The notes under the pieces are model-generated. The model was not told the DNA's origin and ran no database searches. It saw only the letters and a list, made by a program, of their open reading frames with translations. DNA of 64,000 nucleotides from Paroedura picta (lineage: Eukaryota; Chordata; Lepidosauria; Squamata; Gekkonidae), in assembly GCF_049243985.1 (NCBI RefSeq), contig NC_135379.1, forward strand, positions 19,428,001 to 19,492,000, in the 5' to 3' direction. The position numbers and the translations under genes are program-made. Shown piece after piece: positions 46,831 to 64,000 of this stretch (within the stretch, counting starts at the first letter, position 1; the number at the start of each line of letters is the position of its first letter).

Positions 46831-47524
46831 TAACAGTGGTTGGTTAGTTATTGCACCATGTCTCTTGGGTTCTACAATATTCATATGCAATATGTTGTAA
46901 TCTGCATATCATCATATTAATAGGATGGATTAAAACCTTTTAACTGTTCCTTCAGTCAACATTGTATTTCATCTCCTTCCCTCCATTACCTTAATAAAGT
47001 GCATTACTTTCATTTGCAGAATAATAGAACACTATTTTCTTTTCCTTTGTTACTACTTTCTCACTGTGCTCTGTATAGAATAAAGTAAACTTACCAGTGC
47101 AAACTCCTCTGTTGAGCCCTATCACAAATGAGGCGTGCAGGATATTAAATCTGTGCAGATTTTTAAAAGTAGATATTTATAAAGCATATATGTTTTGGAA
47201 TCACAGTTTAGGACCAGGCAGGGCTACACCGATGCCGAATCACAGAAACCTAATTTTAAAAACTGGGATAGTATTTTTAAAGTGTAAATTTCTGAATTCA
47301 ATTTGATTTTTTAAAAGGATATTCGAGAATGAAAGCCTAGAAAGAATCTAGTGGAAGGCAAGTGTTCAATTCAGAATATTACAACTATCACGGTTTTTAA
47401 ATTCAGCAAGGACATCTAGGGGTTATAGCTTGCTCCTCTCTGAATGAGTTTTCTTTTAATAAAATTCAGTACCAAACCAAACACATATGTCCATATATAC
47501 GTATTTCTAAGGCATTAATCATGT

Positions 47525-47935
47525 TTATCTAAGGTTACCAGCTCTGGGTTGGAAAATATCTGGACATTTTAGGGGTAGAGCATGGGGAGGCTGTGATTTA
47601 GGGAGGCTATAATGCCGTAAAGTCCATCCAGAGCATCAGTTTTCTTCAGGGAAACTGATCTTGGTCATTTGAAGATCTATTGTATCATCCCTGGGTATAA
47701 GCAGTACATTGACTTCTGACCTCCTTCCTCACCCCTCCGGATAGTGGGAGATGGGAGGGAGTTTTCCACCATGTTTGGGATTTTTATGTCGTTTAATGGG
47801 GGGGGGTTAATGGGGTTTTATGAGACTTTGTAACCCGCTACAAGCCGGCTTCAGAAGTGGCAGAAAATAAATCAAATAAATAAATAATAGTGGAAGATCT
47901 CCAGGTGCCCCCTGGAAGTTGGCATCCCTATGTAT
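47525..47935 (+). repeat. interspersed repeat (CTGGAGATTT family) with A/T-rich tail
   Basis: It begins AAGGTTACCAGCTCTGGGTT and ends ATCTCCAGGTGCCCCCTGGA. The same motifs recur in fragments at 1780-1815, 1950-2100, 2326-2545, 14640-14890, 16858-17000, 22485-22660, 23165-23215 and 34180-34345. The family is unidentified; a LINE-like tail (GGCAGAAAATAAATCAAATA) is nested at 47820-47890. Confidence 0.55.
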
Positions 47936-47999
47936 ACTCTGGTACAAAGGACTAAAGAGTCATCTGAAATTTTCTTGTAGAGTCACTTTGAAGTAGAGA

Positions 48000-54845
<6,846 letters not shown>

Positions 54846-56165
54846 ATGAATTCTGTTTGCATTTTGCGGCCAATTTTTTCAGTCCCTTAGTAAGTAAAGG
54901 CCATACCCCGGGCTGTCATCCTATACATAAATTACAACAATTTTATTCCATTAGGAGTTTATGACCATGACTGTATGCTTAACATCATGTTGCTTAAGTG
55001 AAAAGTCAGTGTCTTTTTGCTCCTAATTTTGGAACAAATGTTTTAAGACATTCACTCAGATTAATAGTTGACTTGAGCACGTATTTGGAGTGGAGCAGAC
55101 ATGGCTTGTTAAATCTCCTCTGTATCTCATGTGTGAATTTCTCATCAAAATTCCAACTGTTTTGATATATTAGTCCTAAAACCTCCAAGCAAACTGTGAT
55201 AATAAGCATATTATTACTCCAACAGCCTTATAAGATCTCAAAATATGCAATACAGGTTAACAGGTATCCCTACCATGACTTAAGTCTTAATTTGAAAGTT
55301 GGTCTTCCTGGATCAGTTTGGCCATTCATTTTAATGGTAAAAGCATACCAGTATGTGCCAACTTTGTATACACCAGGATCATCTCTCTCTGAATTCAGCG
55401 GGAATCCTGTGCATGCAAGAAATCTCTATTCTGATCTGAGCCACATGTGAGGATGTTCCAATAGCACAGAAGTCTTTTTGCAGTAAACAGACGTCTTCTT
55501 ATATAGAAACTAAGTGCCTTGCTGGATCAGATGGGGTCCATGAAATCCAATTGTTTTCAATAGTAATCTGCCAGATCTCTCTAAGGCACGGAGAAGAAAA
55601 ACACAAGTGATACTGTTTGGCTCAAGCAACTGGTATTCAGAATATACTGACTCAGCACATGGGGATAACATTTAGCTTACATGACCAACAGCTGCTGAAA
55701 GAGAACCACCCCCCCAAAAAAGTAATTTTAGGTGGTAGAATGATGCACTAGTGCATTTTGTGCATACTTTGTCATTCCTGAACCTACTTGCAATCAACTT
55801 CATTAGGTGACCCTCATATTGTGACATTGTACAGGAAAGTTAGGAGAGACCTAATTAATTCTGTCAACATATTCCTGTTCTTCCAACAAATATCAGATAT
55901 TTCAGAAAAGCTCCAAGCAGCGATTTTTATTGCAGTTTTCAGTTTGAGGCTAGGGGACTGAGTAACTAAATTTACATTTGGGTTTGGGGGATGTCTTCAG
56001 TTTTCTTTTTTAAAACTGATGCAGTTTTATACTTTATAGAAGTATGTTTATAAAGAATTGTAGTTATACATTCACTACTGTAAATAAGAACTGAAATACA
56101 GTTTTCTACTTGTAGAAAGCACTTGCTAACACTTACTGTATTTAAAATAAAACTTTTTGCCTTTT
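54846..56165 (+). other. STEAP1: STEAP1 3' UTR with poly(A) signal
   Basis: An AATAAA lies at 56146-56151, followed by a T-rich stretch, and is the first convincing poly(A) signal after the stop. A second AATAAA at 56394-56399 could be an alternative end. Nothing coding is seen in between. The exact cleavage site is inferred. Confidence 0.5.
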
Positions 56166-59100
56166 CCAACTTATGCTCCAGAATGTTTTTTAATTGTATT
56201 GTCTCAGAAAAATGATTTGTATTGGGGGAAACCTATATTTATGGCATAGACAGAATAGCTGACTTCTATGTTTAGGCCTGATTCAGACTCATGCACTTAG
56301 GAAGCCCCATGTGTCTAGCTAGCTGTCATAGATCAAATCATTCATCTCTTGGCAAGAAATACATGTCAACATTTGTTTTGGAGATAGTTCACAAATAAAA
56401 ATCCTTATGAAATTTTAAATTACTAGAAAATCCTTGTTTCCATTTCATTAGGCGTTTACACTTTTAACAAAGACTCAAACAACTTGATCAAAGAACATGA
56501 TTTATTTGAACCCATTAAAACTGCTGACCAAAAGTAAGCAGGTTACAGGCTATGAGCATCCTCCAAGAAAATTAATTCTGTTGCCCATATTTTTAAGTTG
56601 CTGAAATCATCTTCCAAAATAACTGTCTACCTGATTGGGTCACTGGACTCCCTGCTTGGCATGCTTAACTGAGGGATCAGGCCTAGCCTAGTCTGGTCTG
56701 CAACAGCACCTTCCATGATCTTTTTAGTCAAGACAAGCAACTGTTTGCCTAAATGACTCATCATACCCATGACATTCATTCATTTGTTTATTTACAGTCA
56801 TTGGCCAGCATCAAAACCTAGAACTATGATATAATTATTTGACCTGAAACTAGCACAGTCTGTACATATGTGAAAGTAGTTCATAAAGTATCATGGACAA
56901 GCTTTCATGCAGAAACTACACAACAGCCATCAATACAGAACTGCAAGGGAACCTGTGAACACCTCTGACTTGCTATTAGGCAGCCCTTTGTAGTTCTCTC
57001 TGTAGGGTAATATACCATGCATGTTGTTTTGGTTTTGTCCTTGCAGAATTCTACCTACTTCCCCACAAAAAAAAAAGACAGGTTGCTTTATAGCAAGCAC
57101 AGCAATCAAAGCCAGTCTTAGCTGTAGTTTCTAACATATTTGTGACTCAACCAGGCATTGTGATATCCATAATTAAGCCGAGGCTGACCTATTGTTGGGT
57201 AAAACAGAGGGAGTTAGTGCTTAGCTGTACCAGGAAAGAACAGATTAGACAATGTAGAGATCATTTCACTGAGAAATGATTAAGAGTTCAGGACAGTTCT
57301 GGATTATGAAGGAGGAACTAGTTTCCATGCAAAGCTCAAGTACTATTTGAGAACTTTGAGTGGAAAATAACACTGTAAATGCATCTAAAGTCACAGGGGC
57401 ATTCTGTTCTTAAATAGTACTTGAAACTGGTTATTTTAGAATTTTCTGTTAAGATTGACTAGACTAGAATGATATGGTTTCTGATCAGTGATTGCAGTCT
57501 TTAGCAGTAGGGTTGTTAAATTTGAATAAGAATTACAGTCAAACCAGATAACAATATAGAAAAATGGGGGGTGGGAGAATACATAAAGGTTACTAGTTCA
57601 AGTGTCTGTGAGAGATAAAGAGGCAGAAGATGAAAGGTAACAAAACCCACTCTTGTTAATAAATGACCCTGTAAAGGTAATGCCAAAACTTATCATATTG
57701 CTGACAGGTTGGAAATGAAACAACATGGAAGGATTCAAAGCATCTGGGCAAAATTGCCAGTTCTTGATGTACATCTGTGTAATAGTTGCTTTAATCAGGT
57801 AGGGCCTCACTGTATCCTTGCCCATGGATTAATTTGCTCAATACTATATGAGCCCAGGTATTTCCAATTGTTAATCCAGCGTTTAGGTACAGACCACTTG
57901 AGTAAGCAAAGAAAACTCAATTTATGTTTAGTTTTAGAATAGCTGTGAAAGGTCAGTTCCTTTGCAAAAGTTTTTTTTCCCCTTCGTAAGTCTCTAAGTA
58001 GGGCTTGGGTTATATTTTTTGGCAGTTCCGTTTTGACTCTTCTGACTAATGTGTGCATTGGTTGCTTTCTCTTCTATGGTTTTTTGCTTCAGCATATTCT
58101 AAGCAACCTTGAGTTCTAAGAGAAAGGAGGCAATTATTTTCTTTAAAAATATTACCTTCACGGGCAAGCTTGAGCACAGTCAATAGAACAAGATGAGCTA
58201 ATTATCCCAAAAGTGAGCTTTTACATGGAGAAATTTGTATGCTGCAATGACTGTAACAGAGAATGCCTGACAGAATTTGGGAACCATTTGGAAACATGAC
58301 AAGTTCTCATGATCTATTGTTCTTGGACTGCCTGAATCATAGTTACTCCTTCATAAGATTCCTTCCTTATGAAAGATTATACATACAGATAAGCACATAC
58401 TGGTGGTTCCAGCAAAGCTTTGTGAGGTTTCATCAGATACATTCACTGGAAAGGAACAGCAATTAATGCATTTTTTCCACATTTCTCCCCCAATTTATAG
58501 CCTAATTTAGATTAGATTACACATTTAAATTATATACATGAGTGGGCAGCAAGCAATCATACAATTAGTAAATAAGCTAAAATGGATCTAAAACAGTTCC
58601 GCAGGGCCTGCAAAAAAGAGCTCTTCCACCAGGCATTTGGTTGAGACCAGGCATAACCAACAAGGTCTGAAAGGCCCCTGCACCCTCCCTCCCAGAACTC
58701 GATCAGTGCGCTCTGGACCTGTTTACACTGTACACTATTTCATTGTTTGCCCTGTTACAATTTCTAGTTATTAGTCTTATTGTTACAATTACTTATATGT
58801 TATGGATTGTATATACGTTTTATGTAAACCACCCTGAGACTCCAAGGAGGGCAGTATATAAATATAATAAATAAATAAGTGTGCTGTTGATTTTAAAAAG
58901 AACCTAACATGAATTGGGGGGGGTGTTTCTTTTGGTGTTCCTCGAGTGATCCTTCCTACCTACCCAATGTTTAAACTATTTTGTGCATGTATTTTAGCTG
59001 TGGCTTTAACTGTTTTAAAATGTGTTTTTTGTTTTAATGGTTTTGGAGAAGTGATTTTGTTATGTATAATTTTAATTTGTTAGGTACCTTAATGATCATG

Positions 59101-59689
59101 AAGAGGGTAGAAAAGCAGGGTATACATTTTATCAAATGTTCTTAGCTGAGCAACATTTTGCACATAACTAGAGGGTGTTCTAAAAATATCTCCAATCCTA
59201 GTGGAAGGAGAACTTTCTGTATTCAGTACTCAGTTTACTGATCAGCCATGGCCATTTCATTCAAATGTAAAATGCACACAATCAAGATTTGAAGATAAAA
59301 CTCTGCGCCTTTCTTTCATATGGTACCAATTTTGTTTAAGTGCTCACCTTTCTGTATTTAAAACCTGTGTATCCTGCCTCCCCCCCCCCCCTTATAAAAT
59401 ATAATACAAATATAATGTCACTCCTCAGTGTTGTTCAACCAGGCCTTAATAGCTCCCTTGAGGAAGATAATTTGCTCACGTTATGCCTCTGGAGCTCAGT
59501 TACCCTTGCGTGAAAATAACCAGTGGGGCACGGGGAGGGGACACAGTAAGCACTGGAGCCAGCAACAGCTGGAAAGCAGGATGGTGAACTAACCCAGGGG
59601 ATGCTCCCAACATCTCTACCGACAGCCTTCAACCAGGCCCCATTGGATGCTGAAGCCCCTGGGGGAAACTTCTGAAACGCCCTCCACAG
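56166..59689. other. STEAP1-STEAP2 intergenic spacer
   Basis: This is AT-rich DNA with an L2-like LINE tail at 58588-58885 and a poly-C run near 59381. No gene is supported. The 83-codon minus-strand frame around 57807-58058 and others resemble no family known to me. Confidence 0.5.
58588..58885 (+). mobile_element. L2-like LINE 3' end
   Basis: CAGTTCCGCAGGGCCTGCAA, CTCTTCCACCAGGCATTTGG, AAACCACCCTGAGACTCCAA and the AATAAATAAATAAG tail form an L2-like 3' end, 5'-truncated. Confidence 0.7.
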
Positions 59690-60720
59690 CCAGGCTCGCG
59701 TTACATTAGTTGCACTCCCCACTCCCTCCAATGTGGTGTTTGGCTGGCTGGAGGGCTCAATCCCGCCGCCTGGTTGTACTCCGCTTGCGCTGACCTGCCG
59801 TGCGGGAGAGTGAATGCGGTTCGTGAGGCACCGGGAGGGGGGGACCCACCAGGCCCAAAAGCAAGCGAGAAATGACTGACCCAGGAAGCCAGACCCACCG
59901 CCTGGTCAGGGCCATCTACCAACCCACCCGGGACGACGGGGGCGGGCGGCGTGCAAGTGGCCGCCTCCGTCACTCAGCCGCGGCACAAGCCGCCACTTCC
60001 CCCGCCTTCCTTGCCTCAAGAGACGCTGCCCGGGCGGCCTGCGCTCTCCGTGCGCTTCTGACAGCCGCCGCCGCCGCGCTCGCTCCCGGAAGGCCGGCGC
60101 GGAGTGCGGCGGGGGAGGACCGACGGGGAAGCGCCTCCTTTCCTCCCTTATTGCTGCAGGCTGGAGCGCGGGAAGGCGGAGAGGAGAGCGGCCGGCGGGG
60201 CAGAGGTGAGCCCGAGCGGAGGCGTGCTTACGACGCCGGCCGGGCGGAGGGGGGAAGGAGCCGCGTCCGGCCCCGCTGCGCTTGTTTGTCCGCGGCGCCC
60301 CCGTGCGAAAGGGAGACGGAGCGCCCGAGCACGCCTTTGCGTTTGGCCCGGGGCGGCTTCCTCCGGCGGCAGATGCGGTCCCTGGAGAGCAGGCTGCGCG
60401 GCGTCCGCCTTGCAGAGGGAGCCCCGGGGCTGCAGCCTCGCCGCTGCCCGGCCTGCTTCGCCTGCCAGGCCGTTCAAGGGCAAAGCCGCGGTCTGGGTTG
60501 GCGCGGTGCAAAGGAGCCGAGTCGCTCGGGGTCAGACGCGCTCACCGGGTTTCGGTTTGCTTTTCAGGGCGCGCTGGGGACACGCTTGAGCCTCAGAGTC
60601 CAGCTCTTAAGCCGCAGGGGTCGACGGATGGATTGCCGGTGAATGTCCGGATTTGGGCCGGCAGAGGTCATGCTTAACTAAACGAGCGCGCTTGGAAGAT
60701 GCCGGGGCATCTCTGGTCTC
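59690..60720 (+). promoter_or_regulatory. STEAP2: CpG island, likely STEAP2 promoter
   Basis: This is a GC- and CpG-rich block, strongest at about 59.9-60.6 kb, 2 kb upstream of the STEAP2 start exon. It contains GC-box-like and ETS-like (CCGGAAG, near 60086) motifs. Open frames of 100-256 codons on both strands overlap one another and encode low-complexity Arg/Ala/Gly/Pro sequence, which I read as a composition effect. An island like this often fires in both directions, so an antisense transcript is possible but not shown. Confidence 0.75.
60000..60205 (+). other. STEAP2: candidate STEAP2 non-coding first exon
   Basis: The donor GCAGAG|GTGAGC at 60205/60206 sits in the core of the CpG island and would join the acceptor at 62774, a first intron of about 2.6 kb. 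The 5' limit is arbitrary. Another donor-like CTCC|GTAAGT near 60799 is an alternative. Confidence 0.4.
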
Positions 60721-62774
60721 CAGTCAACGACAAGCAGCACAGAAAGTAGAGCTGGAGGTTGGCAAGATCTCTTCTTCTCTAGCCCTGAGTAGGTGGCTCC
60801 GTAAGTACTGCTAGAAGAGGGGCTCCTCTCCTCACCCCCATTTGAGAGGGTCTCTCTTCTGGGCTTCTGTGAAGGCACCGGGAGAAATAAATGATTACTT
60901 GTTGTAGACAAGCTTCAATGCCTAGTGCCTAGCAGTAGTGCTTGCTGGTCCTTTTGGCTGTTTCCATGTGCAGGTCTCTTTTGGATAGACGTGTTTGTTT
61001 TTTTGCTGCTGGAAATGATGGTTGCATAATGACAGCTGTTGAATTTGCCTCAGCCATATTGTTTCAACTGATAACGATGATTAAATTCTCATAAAATAAT
61101 CTGATCCAGAGTAGTACGATAATCTGCGACTACCCTGTGCATTATCCTTTCAAAATAAGAATGACCACACAGGTGCAGATACAGCCATGTGTAATGATAC
61201 ATGCCCTAATGCATTAGCTTCTTCTGAAACAGAAAGTAGTTGCCTACTCTCAGGGTAGCCATGAAACAGGAGGGGTCACAAAAAGGGGCAGTCTGCAAAT
61301 TGCCTTGTGAAAACATGAGTACAGGTGAAGCGGCCTTATATGGCATCAAACCACTGGCCGACCAAAGTTCAGTGTTGTCTTCTGCAACTACCATTGGCTC
61401 TCAAGCTGCACCTGGCCATTTTGGGGGGGGGGGATTCCAAGGGTTGAATCTGGCCCATTCTGCATAAGAAGCAGGTGCTGTATCACTAAGCCACAGCCTG
61501 AGGTATGTAGCACCTTGCCCTGGTATTTGTTAGTAAGTCCCACTGAACCTAATAGGCCTCAATTGAGTTGAACGGCTTCGGAAGAGCCGTTAAGACTAAG
61601 AGTCTGTTAAGACTTCATAGGCGAAAATACTACATTACTAAATGTTCCAGGGCCATTAATATGAGAAGGTAAACAACCATTATATAAACTTCATCATTGT
61701 ACTGAGTAACAAATACAGGAATGCAGACAGATTTTTTAAACACTTCATTTTGCTCTGCTCATTGATTGTTCTTTTTTCTATCCTCCTTCTCACCCCTTTC
61801 TCATGACCATCTCTGCTTTCTTATCTTTCCATCGAGTCTGTAGAGTTTACTTCCTAAACATGAGTAGAACTGGGCTGCAAATTTCTTAATCTGTAGATGA
61901 TTTAGAGACTCCGTTCCATCCAGCTGACTAAATGTGTAAGGCAAAGTTCAAGGAGGCACTGCAACTTGGTGTGCTTTTTAAATATGTTATTGCTGGCTGG
62001 TGTAACCAGTGGGAATATTCAAGATTACTTAAATTATGTGTCACTCTGTGTCAAAAGAAGTATCTTACTGCTTATGAGTAGCCAGGAGTTTTTGGAAGTA
62101 GAAAGCTGAGCATTGGGAAGTACAAGTGACATGAGGGATTCCTGGATCCTATGTCTGGTTCTTCTATCAGCTGTAAAGAAGGAAGCCAGGAACTGCTGCT
62201 TCCTTGTGTGGCACTGCAGCCATTTTGCTCCCCTACATCTTAAAGTATGCAGAAGTCTCTGAAAACACAGAGGAAGAGATCAGAAGAACGAGCAAACAGC
62301 ATTATTGCATTGGGAGATACCATACCTAGTTGCTGCTTTGACTTCCCATTTCGGTTGATACAAGCATAGAGAATTTGGCAAATTCTTCTCTAATTTTCAA
62401 GCTTTATAATGGTGCATGAGAGCTTGGAAGATGTATGCGGACAGAGCACAGCTTTGTGTACATGATCAAGAATTTCTTACGTTACCATTGTTCACTTTGA
62501 CTTAGAGTATTTTTTACTTGGATTTTTTTCTCTCCGTTGTTTATTTCTGATTTTTTTTGCCATCCAATAGTGTTTCTCCATGTAAATATGTAATTATTTT
62601 AAAATATTTCATGTTTCATGTTCATGTTTCATGTAAAATATTTCATGTTCACAAATAGCAACAGAAGTGCCTGTTTTGTGGAGAAGTGTGTAGGTGTATA
62701 CATGCCTATAAATTCAGAATGTGTTAATGGTTAATTATGAACACTTTGTGTTTTCTGTCTCTTCTTTTTTTTAG
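60721..62774 (+). other. STEAP2 intron 1, mostly unique sequence
   Basis: The intron holds one minus-strand tRNA-derived SINE (about 61310-61502) and short ATTTCATG-type tandem motifs at 62610-62655. No other gene or RNA is recognisable. Confidence 0.5.
61310..61502 (-). mobile_element. tRNA-Ala-like SINE, minus strand
   Basis: The complement of 61426-61502 reads AGGCTGTGGCTTAGTGATAC, then a GCTTCTTATGCAGAATGG anticodon-arm region and a degraded B box. The body extends left to GCATCAAACCACTGGCC. It lies in STEAP2 intron 1. Confidence 0.65.
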
Positions 62775-62805
62775 ATAATATCCTGCCGTCTCAGTCTGTT
62801 GAGAG

Positions 62806-63297
62806 ATGGAATCCATTACTATGTTGGGAAGTCCTAAAAACTTAAATGAAACTTTCTTGCCAAATGGGGTAAATGGTATTAAGGACAACAGTAAGATTAC
62901 AGTTGGCGTAATTGGAACTGGGGACTTTGCTAAATCCCTGACAATCAGACTTATCAGATGTGGATACCATGTGGCTGTAGGAAGCAGAAACCCCAAGTTT
63001 GCAGCCGAGTTCTTCCCGCATGTTGTTGATGTCACTCATCATGAAGATGCTGTAGCAAAAGCAAGCTTAATCTTTGTCGCCATACACAGAGAACACTACA
63101 GCTCTTTGTGGGACCTCAAACATCTGCTGGTTGGTAAAATCCTTGTAGATGTTAGCAACAATATGAGAGTCAACCAGTATCCTGAATCCAACGCTGAATA
63201 CCTGCAGTCCCTTTTCCCAGATTCCATTGTTGTCAAAGGATTCAATGTTATTTCAGCCTGGGCACTGCAGTTAGGACCAAAAGATGCCAGCAGACAG
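62806..63297 (+). CDS. STEAP2: STEAP2 first coding exon (residues 1-164)
   Basis: The acceptor CTTTTTTTTTAG ends at 62774, so 62775-62805 is 5' UTR. The donor is GACAG|GTATGT at 63297/63298, in phase 0. The exon carries the nucleotide-binding half of the oxidoreductase domain. Confidence 0.95.
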
Positions 63298-64000
63298 GTA
63301 TGTTACGTATGTGGGCATTTAAACAAATAGCAATTCTGTTATGTAAGTCTCGCTGATCCCAGCATCCTTAATTGACCTGTGATAGCTACACTCTTCAGTA
63401 ATTAAATTCTGTGGATCAGTTTTCATGGTATAAGCAGCAGGTGGCGTTCCCAGCACTGACAAAAGAATACAGTCCTTTCTGTTGGTCTAGCACCAAGAAC
63501 ATACATCAATGCCTGTGTTACTGTGATAAGCAACCTCCAGCCCTCCTGAGCTGGCGTTGAAAAATGCATCTCACAAGGCTGCCAAAAGTAATTCTACAAG
63601 TTGCAGTACTGACTACAAACTCGCATGAGAAGATCTCCCCTATATTTAGAGGCAAGGAGGGCAGATTGGTTGGGGCTCTTCTGCATTGCCCAGCATGGTA
63701 TTTTAGGTATTATAGTACAATATGATTATAGCAGCTTTATGTTTTTAGTTATATCACTAGAGACTTGCAAGGTCAAAAATAAGATCTTTTATTTTCGACT
63801 ATTTGTAACAATGATAAATGCAAATTTTGAAATAGACCCTTCGCCTATAGGTTCTTTTGACCCATGTACTAATAATGCTGACCACTCAATCAATGAAATT
63901 GTTGATTTTATCCTATGTTCTTTAGATTGCTGAATATAATGAACTTGATTTTCTAGGTCTACATATGTAGTAACAGTGTTCAGGCTCGTCATCAAGTTAT
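62806..64000 (+). CDS. STEAP2: STEAP2, NADPH-dependent metalloreductase (5' part, cut by window end)
   Basis: The exon at 62806-63297 encodes residues 1-164 and the exon starting at 63957 continues [14 protein letters not shown] before the window ends; human STEAP2 has 490 residues. The match to human is close from MESI through ASRQ. The visible part is the F420H2:NADP oxidoreductase-like Rossmann domain, with the dinucleotide loop GTGDFA at residues 37-42 and the NADPH phosphate-binding SRNPK at 60-64. [31 protein letters not shown] and VVKGFNV follow. In the family this domain passes hydride to FAD and then haem to reduce Fe3+ and Cu2+ at plasma and endosomal membranes. The start has G at -3 and G at +4, 31 bases into its exon. 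The frame running past 63297 is intron. The membrane domain lies beyond the window. Confidence 0.96.
63957..64000 (+). CDS. STEAP2: STEAP2 second coding exon, 5' end only
   Basis: After the acceptor GATTTTCTAG, 44 bases read [14 protein letters not shown], matching human VYICSNNIQARQQV directly after SRQ. The exon is truncated by the window edge. Confidence 0.92.

Larger units (their letters stand above)
42466..47524 (+). other. STEAP1 intron 1 (inferred)
   Basis: It contains 5S-SINE pieces, poly(A) tracts and a LINE tail. No coding exon is recognised. A loose internal similarity between about 42790-42870 and 43065-43140 hints at an old repeat. Confidence 0.4.

Noticed and set aside
59872-60642. 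256-codon + frame and 201-codon - frame in the second CpG island
   Set aside because: Same composition artefact; no domain, and it sits where the STEAP2 promoter and first exon are expected.
63298-63330. Continuation of the STEAP2 frame past 63297
   Set aside because: GTATGT donor and the matching downstream exon show this is intron read-through.

Overview
The window is vertebrate nuclear DNA, almost certainly from a squamate reptile (lizard or snake lineage). The evidence is the repeat set. It includes Sauria-type SINEs with BovB-like tails, further tRNA-derived SINE families, a 5S-rRNA-derived SINE, CR1 LINE 3' ends with the ATTCTATGA-type terminus, L2-like LINE tails and many short hAT-like foldback elements. 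No bacterial or viral gene organisation is present. I cannot name the species; a gecko is possible but unproven.

Two protein-coding genes can be supported, both on the + strand and both of the STEAP family. STEAP1 is complete: four coding exons (48000-48080, 50408-50920, 53652-53816, 54588-54845) join in phase 0 to give 338 residues with both haem-ligand histidines. STEAP2 is cut by the right edge: a coding exon at 62806-63297 and the start of the next at 63957. Each gene has a CpG-rich island upstream, at about 41.4-42.4 kb for STEAP1 and 59.7-60.7 kb for STEAP2, with a candidate non-coding first exon. The order STEAP1-STEAP2 matches the human 7q21 locus. The two products belong together functionally. 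STEAP2 carries an NADPH-binding oxidoreductase domain and a haem-bearing membrane domain for metal reduction; STEAP1 has only the membrane domain.

Layout: 1-41 kb is intergenic, with no gene I can support, and is built from unique AT-rich DNA and interspersed repeats. Several repeats are readable as insertion histories: a ~0.9 kb DNA transposon inside a SINE, an LTR fragment inside another SINE, a SINE inside a hAT element, and hAT elements with intact 8-bp target duplications. One hAT element has its empty site preserved in a nearby inverted copy. 41-56 kb is the STEAP1 promoter and gene; 56-59.6 kb is the STEAP1-STEAP2 spacer; 59.7-64 kb is the STEAP2 promoter, first intron and first coding exons.

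No previously undescribed gene system is evident. The items most worth a second look are a 96-bp exon-like open stretch in STEAP1 intron 2 that would preserve frame, the paralogous empty site, a 516-bp element with perfect 46-bp terminal inverted repeats, and two coding-like fragments (4.7-5.0 kb and 8.0-8.5 kb) that I could not identify.
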